Shown: positions 20,735 through 30,012, counted from the first letter of the stretch. The stretch is 64,000 nt of DNA from Staphylococcus sp. 17KM0847 (GCF_013463155.1 NZ_CP040781.1:1240001-1304000); one strand, 5' to 3'. Notes: generated by a model from the sequence alone, not told the origin. Program-made: numbers and translations.

Positions 20735-21196
20735 TTAACCGAGCGCTTTCATTAAATTTGCCATTTCAATTGCACCTACTGCAACTTCAGCGCCTTTATT
20801 TCCAGCTTTTGTACCAGCTCTTTCAATTGCTTGTTCAATATTTTCAGTTGTCAGCACACCAAATATAACAGGTACGCCTGTATCATCACTTACTTTAGCA
20901 ATTCCCTTAGCAGCTTCGTTACATACATAGTCATAATGCGATGTTGCGCCGCGAATGACACATCCTAATGTAATAATCGCATCATAGTTATCTGACTGTG
21001 CCATTTTTTTCGCAACAATAGGTAATTCAAATGCACCAGGTACATACGCAATATCAATATCTGTCTCAGCTACTTGATGACGTTGCAATGCGTCCATAGC
21101 ACCATCTACTAAACGACCTGTAATAAAATCATTAAAACGGCTTACTACAATTCCGATTTTTAGTCCTTGTCCTACGAGTTGTCCTTCAAATTTCAT
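20735..21196 (-). CDS. ribH: 6,7-dimethyl-8-ribityllumazine synthase
   Basis: 153 residues. Recognisable segments are [22 protein letters not shown] with the catalytic His in GATSHYD, and [12 protein letters not shown]. It condenses the ribityl-aminouracil with dihydroxybutanone phosphate, the penultimate step of riboflavin synthesis, and normally forms 60-mers. The ATG at 21196 is chosen because GGGAGG then has an eight-base spacing. Last gene of the rib operon. Confidence 0.97.
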   Translation of the reverse strand: MKFEGQLVGQGLKIGIVVSRFNDFITGRLVDGAMDALQRHQVAETDIDIAYVPGAFELPIVAKKMAQSDNYDAIITLGCVIRGATSHYDYVCNEAAKGIAKVSDDTGVPVIFGVLTTENIEQAIERAGTKAGNKGAEVAVGAIEMANLMKALG

Positions 21197-21211
21197 ATTC
21201 ATTTCCTCCCA

Positions 21212-22390
21212 TTAAATAAGATGTCTCATTTTATTCTTTTTCACTTGCATATACTCATAATTATGTGGGTTCAATTCAGTCACTAATGGAATACGTGTGG
21301 TCATCGTAATACCATAATGCGCTAATCCTTCAAATTTTTCCGGATTATTTGTTAGTAAATTTACAGTTTGAATACCAAAATACTTTAAAATTTGTGCGGC
21401 ATTGTCATAATCACGCATATCCGGCTTAAAACCTAATGCTTCATTCGCTGAAACAGTATTATAACCTCGCTCTATCAATTCATATGCTTTTAATTTATTC
21501 ATCAGGCCAATACCACGACCTTCTTGTGGTAAATAAATAATCATTCCACCATTATCTTGAATATATGACATAGCAGCTTCTAATTGTTCTCCACAATCAC
21601 AACGCGCACTATGGAAAATATCTCCTGTTGCACAAGCAGAATGGATGCGTACATTCATTTGCTCGTGAATATCGCCTTTTACAATTGCTAATAATTCTGA
21701 TCTATCAATATCCGAAGTAAAACCATACATATCAAAATCACCGTAACGTGTCGGTAATTTCACCTTAGCTTCTTCGGTAATTAATGTTTCATTCGTTTTA
21801 ATATATGCAACCAATGCTTCAATGGTAATCATGCATAGATTATGCTTCTCTTTAAATAATTGTAATTTTTCACCTTTTGCCATTGTGCCGTCTTCATTCA
21901 TAATTTCACAAATGACTCCTGCTGGTCGAGCATTTGTCAATTTCGCCAAATCTACTGCAGCTTCTGTATGACCACGACGTCCCAGCACACCATGTGGATT
22001 TGCGATCAACGGGAACATATGACCCGGCTGGTTAAATGTGTGCGATGACATATTAGGATCGATCAAAGCACGTGCTGTTTTGGTACGTTCAATTGCACTA
22101 ATACCTGTTGTTGATGTCACATGATCAATGCTCACTGTAAAAGCTGTGGCATGTGGATCTGTATTATGGTGTACCATTGCGTCAATACCTGCTTGCTGTG
22201 CAATGCTGTGATCAATTGGGCAACAAATCAAGCCTCTTCCGTATTTCGCCATAAAGTTAATCGTATCATCATTCATCCATTCGGTTATCGCAAGTAAGTC
22301 TCCTTCATTTTCTCTATCTTCATCATCACAAACGATAATCATCTCACCATTTTTTAATGCTTGTAATGCTCGTTCTATCGAATCAAACAT
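21212..22390 (-). CDS. ribBA: bifunctional DHBP synthase / GTP cyclohydrolase II
   Basis: 392 residues. The N-terminal RibB half carries the acidic metal loop DDEDRENEGD at 22-31. The C-terminal RibA half has the zinc cysteines in CATGDIFHSARCDCGEQ and the catalytic QEGRGIGL. It supplies both riboflavin precursors, from ribulose-5-phosphate and from GTP. It sits between ribE and ribH with short spacings, under the FMN riboswitch. Confidence 0.97.
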   Translation of the reverse strand: MFDSIERALQALKNGEMIIVCDDEDRENEGDLLAITEWMNDDTINFMAKYGRGLICCPIDHSIAQQAGIDAMVHHNTDPHATAFTVSIDHVTSTTGISAIERTKTARALIDPNMSSHTFNQPGHMFPLIANPHGVLGRRGHTEAAVDLAKLTNARPAGVICEIMNEDGTMAKGEKLQLFKEKHNLCMITIEALVAYIKTNETLITEEAKVKLPTRYGDFDMYGFTSDIDRSELLAIVKGDIHEQMNVRIHSACATGDIFHSARCDCGEQLEAAMSYIQDNGGMIIYLPQEGRGIGLMNKLKAYELIERGYNTVSANEALGFKPDMRDYDNAAQILKYFGIQTVNLLTNNPEKFEGLAHYGITMTTRIPLVTELNPHNYEYMQVKKNKMRHLI

Positions 22391-22413
22391 CGTTGAAACG
22401 CCTCCTTGAAAAG

Positions 22414-23043
22414 TTAAAATCCTGCACGTAACAAGTCCTCTACTGTTATCCCCTCTTGCTGTGTGACAATATTTTCAACATACTTGAATAACATGTCTGT
22501 TTCTAAATGCACTGGATCTCCTTGTTGCTTGTGTGCTAATATTGTGGCTTTACGTGTTTCAGGGATTAAATGAATATCAAAGGTGGTTATCCCTTTATGA
22601 AAAACAGTCAAACTCACACCATCAACTGCAATAGCACCTTGAGGAATCAACTGTGACATGATTTTAGGAGGGGCTTTAATCGTATAAACCCATTCATTTT
22701 GCGAAGTTTTAATGTTTAATATTGTTCCTTTATCATCCACATGGCCTTGAACAAAGTGTCCTCCCAGACGACCCGTTGCTAAAAGCGCACGCTCTAAATT
22801 CACATGAGTACCTGTTTTAAGTTGTCCTAAATACGTCTTATTTTCAGTACCTAATATGACTTGTACAGTAAATGAATGATCATCAAAACTTACAACTGTT
22901 AAACATGTTCCATTCACACTAATAGAGTCACCAATATGCATATCACTCAATATTTTTTTACATTGGATGGTTAATTCAGTAGTGGGATTGCGTTTCTTTA
23001 TCGTTTGAATTGTACCTATTTCTTCAACGATACCTGTAAACAT
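22414..23043 (-). CDS. ribE: riboflavin synthase alpha subunit
   Basis: 209 residues with the invariant N-terminus MFTGIVEE and two lumazine-binding repeats: SISVNGTCLTV in the first half and AVDGVSLTV in the second. It dismutates two lumazines to riboflavin as a trimer. It lies four bases after ribD, so the operon is ribD-ribE-ribBA-ribH. The Bacillus name for the same gene is also ribE or ribC in other schemes. Confidence 0.97.
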   Translation of the reverse strand: MFTGIVEEIGTIQTIKKRNPTTELTIQCKKILSDMHIGDSISVNGTCLTVVSFDDHSFTVQVILGTENKTYLGQLKTGTHVNLERALLATGRLGGHFVQGHVDDKGTILNIKTSQNEWVYTIKAPPKIMSQLIPQGAIAVDGVSLTVFHKGITTFDIHLIPETRKATILAHKQQGDPVHLETDMLFKYVENIVTQQEGITVEDLLRAGF

Positions 23044-23047
23044 GATG

Positions 23048-24094
23048 TCACTTCCTCTTCATCAGTAATTTCATGTCAGTATCTATCCTTTCTGAATGTA
23101 CAATTTCAAAGTTCATCAATTGATCAAGGGGTGTCGTCCAATCTGTTTGATAATATTGATATTTTCCTTGACCACCTATGATTTTCGGGGCTAAATATAG
23201 GATGAAGTTTGTAGTATAATGTGAAGCTAAAAATTGTGAAGTTAGCCGTGGACCTGCCTCAACAAGTACGCGACCAAAGCCTTTTTTGTATAAATCTTGT
23301 AATACTGTACCTACTTCAGTATCAGGCATATGTACCACGTGAACGTGCGCATATGGTGCTACTAAATTTGGATTAGATGTGTAAATATATACTGGTGCAA
23401 GATGATCATGAAATAGTGTAGCCTCCCAATTCACTTGACCCGAATCCGTTAAAATAGCACGTGCAGGTTGACGCCCATCAAATGAACGTACTGTCAAACT
23501 CGGATTATCTGTTGACAACGTACCATTTCCAGTCAAAATAACATCATGCATATGACGCAAACGGAAAACATCTGATTTGACTGCTTTAGACGTAATCCAC
23601 TGGCTTTCTCGATCATCTGTTGCTTGTTTACCATCGATACTTGCACTGACTTTTACGGTTACAATAGGGACTGCTTCTGTTTTACTCTCAAAGAAAGGCT
23701 CATATAACCGTAATGCACGTGAGTGAGGTACATACGCTACATCTATGCCTGCACGTGTCATCATCTCATGACCCGTTGAATGTAATGTAATATCTTTTGC
23801 CGCATAGACGACCTTAGCCACTCCGGTATCAATAATACGTTGTGCACAAGGCGGTGTCGCACCATAATGTGAACACGGTTCAAGTGAAACATACATCGTT
23901 GCACCGTTTACCTGTTCTGCTCCAGCCATATCAATAGCTTGTATCTCGGCATGTTTATCACCTTTTTTTAAGTGTGCACCTATACCAATAATATGACCTT
24001 CTTTTACAATAACAGCACCAACAGGCGGATTAACACCTGTTTGACCTTCTACCATTTCTGCGAGTTGCACAGCATAATCTATATAGTTATTCAT
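23048..24094 (-). CDS. ribD: bifunctional riboflavin deaminase/reductase
   Basis: 348 residues. The N-terminal deaminase half has zinc-site HAEIQA near 49 and PCSHYGATPPC near 74-84. The C-terminal reductase half has SLDG-like SIDGK and GGQGKYQ NADPH-site segments. It carries out the second and third steps of the pathway. The ATG follows GAGGTGAT. It is the first gene after the FMN riboswitch terminator. Confidence 0.96.
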   Translation of the reverse strand: MNNYIDYAVQLAEMVEGQTGVNPPVGAVIVKEGHIIGIGAHLKKGDKHAEIQAIDMAGAEQVNGATMYVSLEPCSHYGATPPCAQRIIDTGVAKVVYAAKDITLHSTGHEMMTRAGIDVAYVPHSRALRLYEPFFESKTEAVPIVTVKVSASIDGKQATDDRESQWITSKAVKSDVFRLRHMHDVILTGNGTLSTDNPSLTVRSFDGRQPARAILTDSGQVNWEATLFHDHLAPVYIYTSNPNLVAPYAHVHVVHMPDTEVGTVLQDLYKKGFGRVLVEAGPRLTSQFLASHYTTNFILYLAPKIIGGQGKYQYYQTDWTTPLDQLMNFEIVHSERIDTDMKLLMKRK

Positions 24095-24117
24095 ATCATC
24101 ACCTCAAATCTATCAAC

Positions 24118-24150
24118 AAAAAACCACTCGCTTTATAAAGTTCGAGTGGT
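24118..24150 (-). terminator. regulated terminator of the FMN riboswitch
   Basis: On the minus strand ACCACTCG pairs with CGAGTGGT, followed by TTTTTTG about 20 bases before ribD. Confidence 0.88.
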
Positions 24151-24270
24151 CGGATGTATTCATATCATCTATTATTCTAAATAGACGCTTTTCAGCAATT
24201 TTCCCATCAACAAATAAGCCATACATATCCTTTTTATGATGTACTGTATTGCAATGGTTGATTGATGATT

Positions 24271-24405
24271 CTTCCTCCCATCCAGACTTTAACTGTCGGC
24301 TCCAGATTCTCACTGGATCAGCCGTAGTCAACATTACTGTCCACTACGGGTCGCAGGCTTTACTTACTGCCGGTTGGGATTTTCACCCTGCCCCGAAAGA
24401 ATATC
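24271..24405 (-). promoter_or_regulatory. FMN riboswitch (RFN element)
   Basis: On the minus strand the conserved blocks appear in order: TTCGGGGCAGGGTGAAAATC, CCGGCAGTAA, AGCCTGCGAC, GATCCAGTGAGAATCTGGA, GCCGACAGTTAAAGTCTGGA and TGGGAGGAAGAA. These are the canonical RFN sequences. FMN binding should favour the downstream terminator and shut off ribD-ribE-ribBA-ribH. Confidence 0.97.
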
Positions 24406-24576
24406 ACTATGAAATTGTTTGAGATTCAAGATACAAGAAAAAGTATGCGTCATTCAATAATATACGATACTTTTCTCATTAAGAATAACGCATTTATACT
24501 GTAAAAACAATGCATTTGCAATATAGCCCTATCAATCACTTATATTATTTATAATATATGGGCTCAAAAGGTCCCA

Positions 24577-26070
24577 TCATTGTTGCTCTAAAATCTGTTG
24601 TTCTTCATAAACTTCATACAAATGTTTAACAGATTTGACTGCTTGTTGAACAATCATCGTGACACCGTTGCGCTCAAAATTCACACCATTAGTTATCTGA
24701 CCCATTGCACGCATATTCGGTACCGTACCATAGAGCGGACTGATTACTTCATTCGTAGCAGGTACAATCTGAATACCACCAATAGGATGGGCTTGAATAA
24801 TTTGTCTATCCGCAAGATCTAACAATAAAGAATCATCACTATCAAGCTCTTCTAATCTTTTTTTGGGTCCCGTTGCATTGATAACGACATCAACATCTCG
24901 TTGTGGTGTTGTGTCATCAAACTCTAAATGATAACGCCCCTCTTTATGATACACATTATTCAAATGACTATTAATTGTTAAACGACCGGTACTTAATGCA
25001 TCGAGAATCAGTTGAGCTGTATCTTGTGGCATAGGGTTTGTATTTTCTTTCATATAAACATGATAGGTTGTCAGGTATGTTTTCTGATCTTCACGACTCA
25101 AACTATTCCAAATCCAATCCATATTATCTTTAATTGCCATCAACACACTTTGCAATGCACCTACTGATTGCGCATGAACTAAGTCATAATTTAAATCTGT
25201 CACAATGTCTCCAGTACGACGAGCAAGCAAAGTTTCTAATGGAATGTGTAATTCTCGACATTCTAAACGAAAAAGTTCGATGACTTTTTCAAGTGGAACA
25301 ACACCCATATACATGCGTTTCATATAATCAAAGTTTTCCATCGTAATATGTTTGAGCTTCACATCAATCATATCCCCTCGGACACTTGGCATCTTGCCAC
25401 TACGACTTGCTATTGTAAGTGGTTGCTCATGGTGATTGAGTACAAAACGTATCACGTCTAAACTTGCAAGTCCTGTCCCAATCACTGCAATTGATGCATT
25501 TTCCGAAACATGATCTAATGTTTGACAAGCTGGATAAGGTGACTGAATGTAGTTAGGTTTACCTTTTAAACGATAGGGGTCATTATAGGACATTGTACCG
25601 ATAGTCAAAAAGACATAATCATACTTGTCACACTTTGTAATATCTTCTTCTGTGCATACAATCATTTTTTTAGGAATAAGTACATCTTCTTCCTCTTCTA
25701 TCGTTAAATGTTTGACCTCTTTAGGGATAACATGGATGTTGTCATATTGTTCAATAAAATACGCTAAGTAACTTTTCATATAGCGTCCAAATACGAAACG
25801 AGGTAAGTATTTTGTGTTGCCATAATCAAATTCGTTTTGTGCTTCATACCACTCTCGAAATTCTAATGTATGATCAATATTGAGTGATAACATATCCGTT
25901 GGCACGTTGAGTAATAAGTCATCGCTATCATCTTGAAACGGCTTACCTTGCCCCATGTTTTCTTGATTATCATAAATATCGACAGTTAACGACTGAAAAG
26001 CTTCATGCTTCACCAACTGTCTTAATACACTAACACCTGCAGTCCCCATACCGATAATTGCTACTTTCAC
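24577..26070 (-). CDS. FAD/NAD(P)-binding oxidoreductase, COG4529/NAD_binding_9-like
   Basis: 497 residues. The N-terminal dinucleotide-binding motif IIGMGTAGVS is at about 4-13, a second one, VIGTGLASLD, lies near 195, and NATGPKK is near 400. This matches the family of predicted FAD-NAD(P) proteins (COG4529). The enzyme activity is not known; some relatives are N-hydroxylating monooxygenases, but I see no support for that here. It is monocistronic, between the rib operon and the small ORF. Confidence 0.7.
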   Translation of the reverse strand: MKVAIIGMGTAGVSVLRQLVKHEAFQSLTVDIYDNQENMGQGKPFQDDSDDLLLNVPTDMLSLNIDHTLEFREWYEAQNEFDYGNTKYLPRFVFGRYMKSYLAYFIEQYDNIHVIPKEVKHLTIEEEEDVLIPKKMIVCTEEDITKCDKYDYVFLTIGTMSYNDPYRLKGKPNYIQSPYPACQTLDHVSENASIAVIGTGLASLDVIRFVLNHHEQPLTIASRSGKMPSVRGDMIDVKLKHITMENFDYMKRMYMGVVPLEKVIELFRLECRELHIPLETLLARRTGDIVTDLNYDLVHAQSVGALQSVLMAIKDNMDWIWNSLSREDQKTYLTTYHVYMKENTNPMPQDTAQLILDALSTGRLTINSHLNNVYHKEGRYHLEFDDTTPQRDVDVVINATGPKKRLEELDSDDSLLLDLADRQIIQAHPIGGIQIVPATNEVISPLYGTVPNMRAMGQITNGVNFERNGVTMIVQQAVKSVKHLYEVYEEQQILEQQ

Positions 26071-26211
26071 TTTTCATCACCTTCATTACATTAATATCGT
26101 TGTTTATTTACCCATCTCTATTAAATTTATTACATTTAATTTCAACAAATTCGTGACATCCATCACTACATATCATGTTATACTGTGAATATATTAAGGG
26201 GGATTGATGTC

Positions 26212-26289
26212 ATGAAACGTATCGCTAAAGTACTTATTTCTGTTGTTATTCTCTTTTTTGCGCTTAGTCATAAAAATAAAGCACAGTAA
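26212..26289 (+). CDS. 25-residue putative membrane peptide
   Basis: A tiny ORF with an AAGGGGG ribosome site about ten bases before its ATG. The peptide has a basic N-terminus (MKRIAK), one hydrophobic helix of about 13 residues and a charged tail ending HKNKAQ. Its last codons and stop lie inside the left arm of a 21-bp terminator hairpin. The size and layout recall small membrane peptides or type I toxins, but no antisense RNA was identified. Too short for homology by eye. Confidence 0.5.
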   Translation: MKRIAKVLISVVILFFALSHKNKAQ

Positions 26290-26320
26290 TGCAAGTTTTG
26301 CATTACTGTGCTTTATTTTT
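26272..26320. terminator. strong bidirectional terminator overlapping the small ORF
   Basis: A 21-bp perfect stem (26272-26292 with 26300-26320) around a seven-base loop, with U-runs on both strands. It serves the small ORF and sagB, which converge here. Confidence 0.93.
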
Positions 26321-26343
26321 ATACTCTATAAGGTCGGTATATT

Positions 26344-27207
26344 TTAGTAGTTATGACCATCTTTATGTTTTTCATCATCTTTGTAAACATACCAATTAAA
26401 ATACTTACCTTCTGTTTTAATATCTCTATAAAAGTCTGCGATAATCGTCGCATTACTTTTCGCCCAATTGATGTCTGTTGCATATTGATGTTCACCCGGA
26501 TCTTTTGGATTCCAGCGCATACTATACAATGTATTTTGGTCTGGATGAGATAGATAGTGATCGTGAATAAACTTTGCACCACCATTAATGGCCTTTTCTG
26601 GAGTGTCCCAACCTTTTTTCTTAGCATATTTTGCACCTGTTTGAATGGGATCCTCATCAAGTGCACCCACACCATAAAAGTTATAGTATTTTTTTCCGTC
26701 AATTTCAACACCATTAGATAATTCTGACATAACAGAACCTGTTTCCAATAACGCATGTGAAATTAAATAGACTTCATTAACGTGTTGCTCTTTTGCCGCT
26801 TTTAAAAAGTCATCTGTATGATTCAATAATGTTGGATAATCATACAACATACGTTTAATTCTGTTTTTATCAATACCTTGATACTTTGATAAATCTAAAA
26901 ACTGATACTTTTGACGTTTATCATCCATAAATACAGAGCTATCCATTGCATTTCTAATTTCTGAATCAGATGCATCTCGCCAATTCGTATGATCTTTATT
27001 AGAAACTTGTTGACTCGTATAATTATCAATTTGCTTTTTTGCTGCTGCATTGAGTGTTACATCTAATTTTTCAACAGATTCTACTTGATTGACAGATTCA
27101 AAAAAAATCTGATCTTTAATCATATTAAAAAAGATGACACCTGCACAAACAGTTAGAATGAACAGTCCAACGATGGCAATCATCGAACTTTTATTGTGCT
27201 GCTTCAT
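26344..27207 (-). CDS. sagB: membrane-anchored N-acetylglucosaminidase SagB
   Basis: 287 residues. One N-terminal membrane helix (about residues 8-29) is followed by a lysozyme-like glucosaminidase domain. The catalytic Glu155 lies in HALLETG, the residue number used for S. aureus SagB; YNFYGVGALD and GEHQYATD follow. In S. aureus SagB with SpdC cuts nascent glycan strands to release them from the membrane and sets strand length. The ATG at 27207 follows AGAGGTG. Monocistronic. Confidence 0.93.
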   Translation of the reverse strand: MKQHNKSSMIAIVGLFILTVCAGVIFFNMIKDQIFFESVNQVESVEKLDVTLNAAAKKQIDNYTSQQVSNKDHTNWRDASDSEIRNAMDSSVFMDDKRQKYQFLDLSKYQGIDKNRIKRMLYDYPTLLNHTDDFLKAAKEQHVNEVYLISHALLETGSVMSELSNGVEIDGKKYYNFYGVGALDEDPIQTGAKYAKKKGWDTPEKAINGGAKFIHDHYLSHPDQNTLYSMRWNPKDPGEHQYATDINWAKSNATIIADFYRDIKTEGKYFNWYVYKDDEKHKDGHNY

Positions 27208-27416
27208 AAACACACCTCTTCAGAATATTATTATTTCTGATTTTCTACGCTTGAGTACAAATTTTACCACCATCTCTCACTTTGTACAATTCGATTCAAC
27301 GCTTGTCACACATTCATAAATAAACAGTAATATAGGTGTAACCTTTAGCCATCAAAAAATAAACATACAAAGTACTTTAAAATCAATCGGTAATTCTTCT
27401 ATTAGAGTTTGTAACA

Positions 27417-27635
27417 TTACTCTTGTCTATAATCCATCATAATAAAGCTGACAGCTTGTGAACGATTTTTATAATAATAAGGCGTTAAATTGACCTTACC
27501 TTCCATTTCTCCATCGCGGTACATCATTTCTTTTTCTATATTGTTGATCATTATAAACTGTGCACGTCCTCGAATTTTATCCAAGTCATGATTACGTGCA
27601 AAAAAATGTTCTAAATTTAAATGTTCATAATCCAT
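27417..27635 (-). CDS. conserved small protein, unknown function
   Basis: 72 residues starting at the ATG at 27635, where GGAGAAGG is close upstream; a longer in-frame start would translate through this ribosome site. The peptide is soluble, has paired acidic and basic residues and a MMYRDGEMEG stretch, and no transmembrane segment. It sits alone between sagB and sigS. I do not recognise a family. Confidence 0.55.
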   Translation of the reverse strand: MDYEHLNLEHFFARNHDLDKIRGRAQFIMINNIEKEMMYRDGEMEGKVNLTPYYYKNRSQAVSFIMMDYRQE

Positions 27636-27800
27636 ACCTTCTCCATCTCCCCTGCTCAAATTTCCACAAAAAATGTTCAATGTATTCCACTTTGACATTA
27701 TTTTATCTTTATTTTAACTTACATTCGTGTATATCACAGACAATTAAACTTAAAATATCACACATTTATTGATGCGACAATCCTCAAACTATGTTACAAG

Positions 27801-27820
27801 TAAGTTGACCGGTCAACTTA
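27801..27820. promoter_or_regulatory. 20-bp perfect palindrome before sigS
   Basis: TAAGTTGACCGGTCAACTTA is an exact dyad. It ends 22 bases before the sigS ATG. A TATAAT hexamer overlaps its right edge (27819-27824), but a start driven by it would fall inside the ribosome site, so the palindrome is either an operator for an unknown dimeric regulator or a leader hairpin near the ribosome site. Confidence 0.6.
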
Positions 27821-27842
27821 TAATTGAAAGGAGCACATATTT

Positions 27843-28316
27843 ATGGACTTCAATAAAGTGTATGCTAACTATTATAAACTTATCCACTTTTTACTACACC
27901 GTAATCGCATCTGTTATAATTATGATGAGTATTTTCAGCTTTTGCTTATTAAGATGTGGCTATTATCACAACAATATGATACCTCTTATTCAATACCTTT
28001 ACACCAATTCCTCATATACCGACTCAAGTTTTATCTGATTGATTTAATACGCAAGAATACTTGTCTTCCCGAACATTATACAATCGATCTTATTGATACA
28101 TCACACCTGTTTATTTACAATGATGATTTACTATTGTCTATTCAGGAATGGATCTTATTGTTACCGTTTACTCACCGTCAATGGTTTGATTTATATCTTC
28201 AAGGCTATACACAAAAGGAGATAGCAGCAAAGATCAATCGCTCTACAACTTCAATTAAAAAATATAAAAAAGAGACACTTGCTGCCCTCTATCAATCCCA
28301 TTTTGCAGAAGATTAG
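27843..28316 (+). CDS. sigS: ECF-like sigma factor SigS
   Basis: 157 residues. The N-terminal half resembles sigma region 2 (helices with LIHFLLHR and DEYFQLLLIKMW), and the C-terminal region 4 helix-turn-helix reads YTQKEIAAKINRSTTSIKKY. Size and position between sagB and tal match S. aureus SigS, which is involved in stress survival and is normally nearly silent. AAAGGAG lies nine bases before the ATG. The ComK-like gene follows 11 bases downstream. Confidence 0.88.
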   Translation: MDFNKVYANYYKLIHFLLHRNRICYNYDEYFQLLLIKMWLLSQQYDTSYSIPLHQFLIYRLKFYLIDLIRKNTCLPEHYTIDLIDTSHLFIYNDDLLLSIQEWILLLPFTHRQWFDLYLQGYTQKEIAAKINRSTTSIKKYKKETLAALYQSHFAED

Positions 28317-28327
28317 GAGGACTGCAC

Positions 28328-28768
28328 ATGTCACACTATTTACACGGCGCTTTTGAATCTCTTATGTACATCAAAAGTTCTAATAAGCCTAATTACCGTT
28401 TTGATATTCATTGTACAACACATCATTATTCTATTCATTTGACCCTATCAGATATTTTACAACATATTTTAAATGCACATCACAAACATCTAAAAACACA
28501 GCAGCAATACGCTTATGAATTGCTCAACACCTATCATCTTGTTCCCATTTATGTCACATCTCAACTTGTACTTTGCCCACTTCAATCTCGGCGTGCATCA
28601 CTCCAATATTACATCAATATGAGCCAAGTCGTTGGTATGTCTTCACAAAATACAGATACCATTATCTTTTTCCCACATAATGAAAGCTTGATTGTGCCCT
28701 ATCCTTTTTTATTTTGTGTAAAAAAGTGGAAATCCGCTCAAACACTTATACATTTAATGGAAAACTAG
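28328..28768 (+). CDS. ComK-like / EcfX-type protein
   Basis: 146 residues. The central part (PLQSRRASLQYYINMSQVVG, then FFPHNESLIVPYPFLFC) resembles the core of ComK, the competence regulator, where a GRK-rich stretch precedes an FP motif. It is shorter than Bacillus ComK (192 residues) at the C-terminus. In S. aureus the gene after sigS is called ecfX. It may modulate SigS output or be a degenerate ComK paralogue; both are inference. It overlaps the convergent membrane gene by four bases. Confidence 0.6.
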   Translation: MSHYLHGAFESLMYIKSSNKPNYRFDIHCTTHHYSIHLTLSDILQHILNAHHKHLKTQQQYAYELLNTYHLVPIYVTSQLVLCPLQSRRASLQYYINMSQVVGMSSQNTDTIIFFPHNESLIVPYPFLFCVKKWKSAQTLIHLMEN

Positions 28769-29214
28769 TGAACTTTATTCAATTTGTAATCAATTAATCG
28801 CTTTGTAAAATAAGCATTTGTGCGTTTCATCATCCATAATGCTAAGAACATAAGTACAATACCACCTAGTAATGCAGCTATAACAACTATAGTAGATAAC
28901 ATCACTTGTGGCTGTAAAAAGTAATTAACAGCACTTAAACTTAGCAACATCCCCGTAATAAATAATCCTAATAAAATAATGTTACTCATCAATAAACCAA
29001 ATAAACTTACAAATAAATGCCGTGTATCGACGACGCGAGATTTAAATACATGATTTTGTAAATAATGTGTTACAAAACGTCCAGGGGTTTTAAATGTCTT
29101 TTGGAGTTCATCAAAAGTATCATTCGTCAAAATAGACTGTAAATGCATTTTTTCACGTTTATTCAAATACCATAACTGTTTTTCCACTTTATACTTAAAA
29201 ACTTTCTTTTCCAT
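28765..29214 (-). CDS. two-helix-pair membrane protein, unknown function
   Basis: 149 residues. A basic N-terminal cytoplasmic domain of about 65 residues precedes two clear hydrophobic blocks (about 68-92 and 103-128). The N-terminal helical pattern resembles HAAS/DUF1700-like signalling domains, but I cannot confirm it. Convergent with the ComK-like gene, with overlapping stop codons. AGGAGCG precedes the ATG. Confidence 0.55.
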   Translation of the reverse strand: MEKKVFKYKVEKQLWYLNKREKMHLQSILTNDTFDELQKTFKTPGRFVTHYLQNHVFKSRVVDTRHLFVSLFGLLMSNIILLGLFITGMLLSLSAVNYFLQPQVMLSTIVVIAALLGGIVLMFLALWMMKRTNAYFTKRLIDYKLNKVH

Positions 29215-29243
29215 ACAGCGCTCCTTTATTTATATTTCATATT

Positions 29244-29272
29244 AAAAGGGCTAAAAAATCACTCTAGCCCTT
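29244..29272 (-). terminator. terminator of tal
   Basis: On the minus strand AAGGGCTA pairs perfectly with TAGCCCTT, followed by TTAATA. Confidence 0.7.
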
Positions 29273-29301
29273 GTCACCAATCACGATACTTTATTCATCT
29301 A

Positions 29302-30012
29302 TTATAATATACTTAGTCCTGATGATTGAATGTCTTTCGCAAAACCTTTAACTGTATCAACGGACAACGCATTAATATCACGACCAATGTTTGATACTTT
29401 TTTCACAACATCTGCGGGACACGTAATAATATCTGCTCCAATTTCATCTGCTTGAATAACATTAAATAATTCACGGCAGCTTGCCCATAGTAATTGTACA
29501 CCTTTTTTACTATGTGTAACTTGGACAGCCTCTTTCATTAAAGGTAATGGATCCACACCCGTATCAGCAATACGCCCTGCAAATACTGAAACATATGTCT
29601 CAACACCTTCAGTTACTGCATTTGTAATGGCTTGAACTTGCTCAATCGTATACACAGCTGTGACATTGAGTTTTACACCTTGTGCTGATAGCTTTTCAAT
29701 CAATGGTAGCATAGATTCACCTTTCGTATTAACAATTGGAATTTTCACGAAAATATTTTCTCCAAACTGTTCAATAATTTGTGCCTCTTTTTCCATTGTT
29801 TCCATATCATCTCCAAAGACTTCAAAAGAGATCGATGCATCAGGAATCGCTCGAACAACCTCTTGTGCAAATACTTTATAATCTTTTACACCTGCTTTTG
29901 CCATCAAACTTGGATTTGTTGTAAAACCATCCACTTCTTTATTTTGATATGCTTTTTTCATTTGTTCGATGTCTGCTCCATCAGCAAACACTTTAACTTG
30001 TAATCCAGCCAT
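29302..30012 (-). CDS. tal: transaldolase / fructose-6-phosphate aldolase-like
   Basis: 236 residues. TTNPSLMAK at 31-39 and the Schiff-base Lys90 in FVKIPIVNTKG are the signatures of the small transaldolase family. In S. aureus this gene is annotated as transaldolase of the pentose phosphate pathway; an FSA-type aldolase activity is possible from length alone. AGGAGGC precedes the ATG. Monocistronic. Confidence 0.9.
   Translation of the reverse strand: MAGLQVKVFADGADIEQMKKAYQNKEVDGFTTNPSLMAKAGVKDYKVFAQEVVRAIPDASISFEVFGDDMETMEKEAQIIEQFGENIFVKIPIVNTKGESMLPLIEKLSAQGVKLNVTAVYTIEQVQAITNAVTEGVETYVSVFAGRIADTGVDPLPLMKEAVQVTHSKKGVQLLWASCRELFNVIQADEIGADIITCPADVVKKVSNIGRDINALSVDTVKGFAKDIQSSGLSIL

Larger units (their letters stand above)
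24095..24576. other. 482-base rib operon leader region
   Basis: The region holds the FMN aptamer at 24271-24405 and the intrinsic terminator at 24118-24150, with about 120 bases of linker between them. Beyond 24405 is AT-rich sequence that should hold the rib promoter; I could not choose among several weak candidates. Confidence 0.7.

Noticed and set aside
27819..27824. TATAAT as the sigS -10 element
   Set aside because: A start from it would fall at about 27831, inside the ribosome site, leaving no usable leader.
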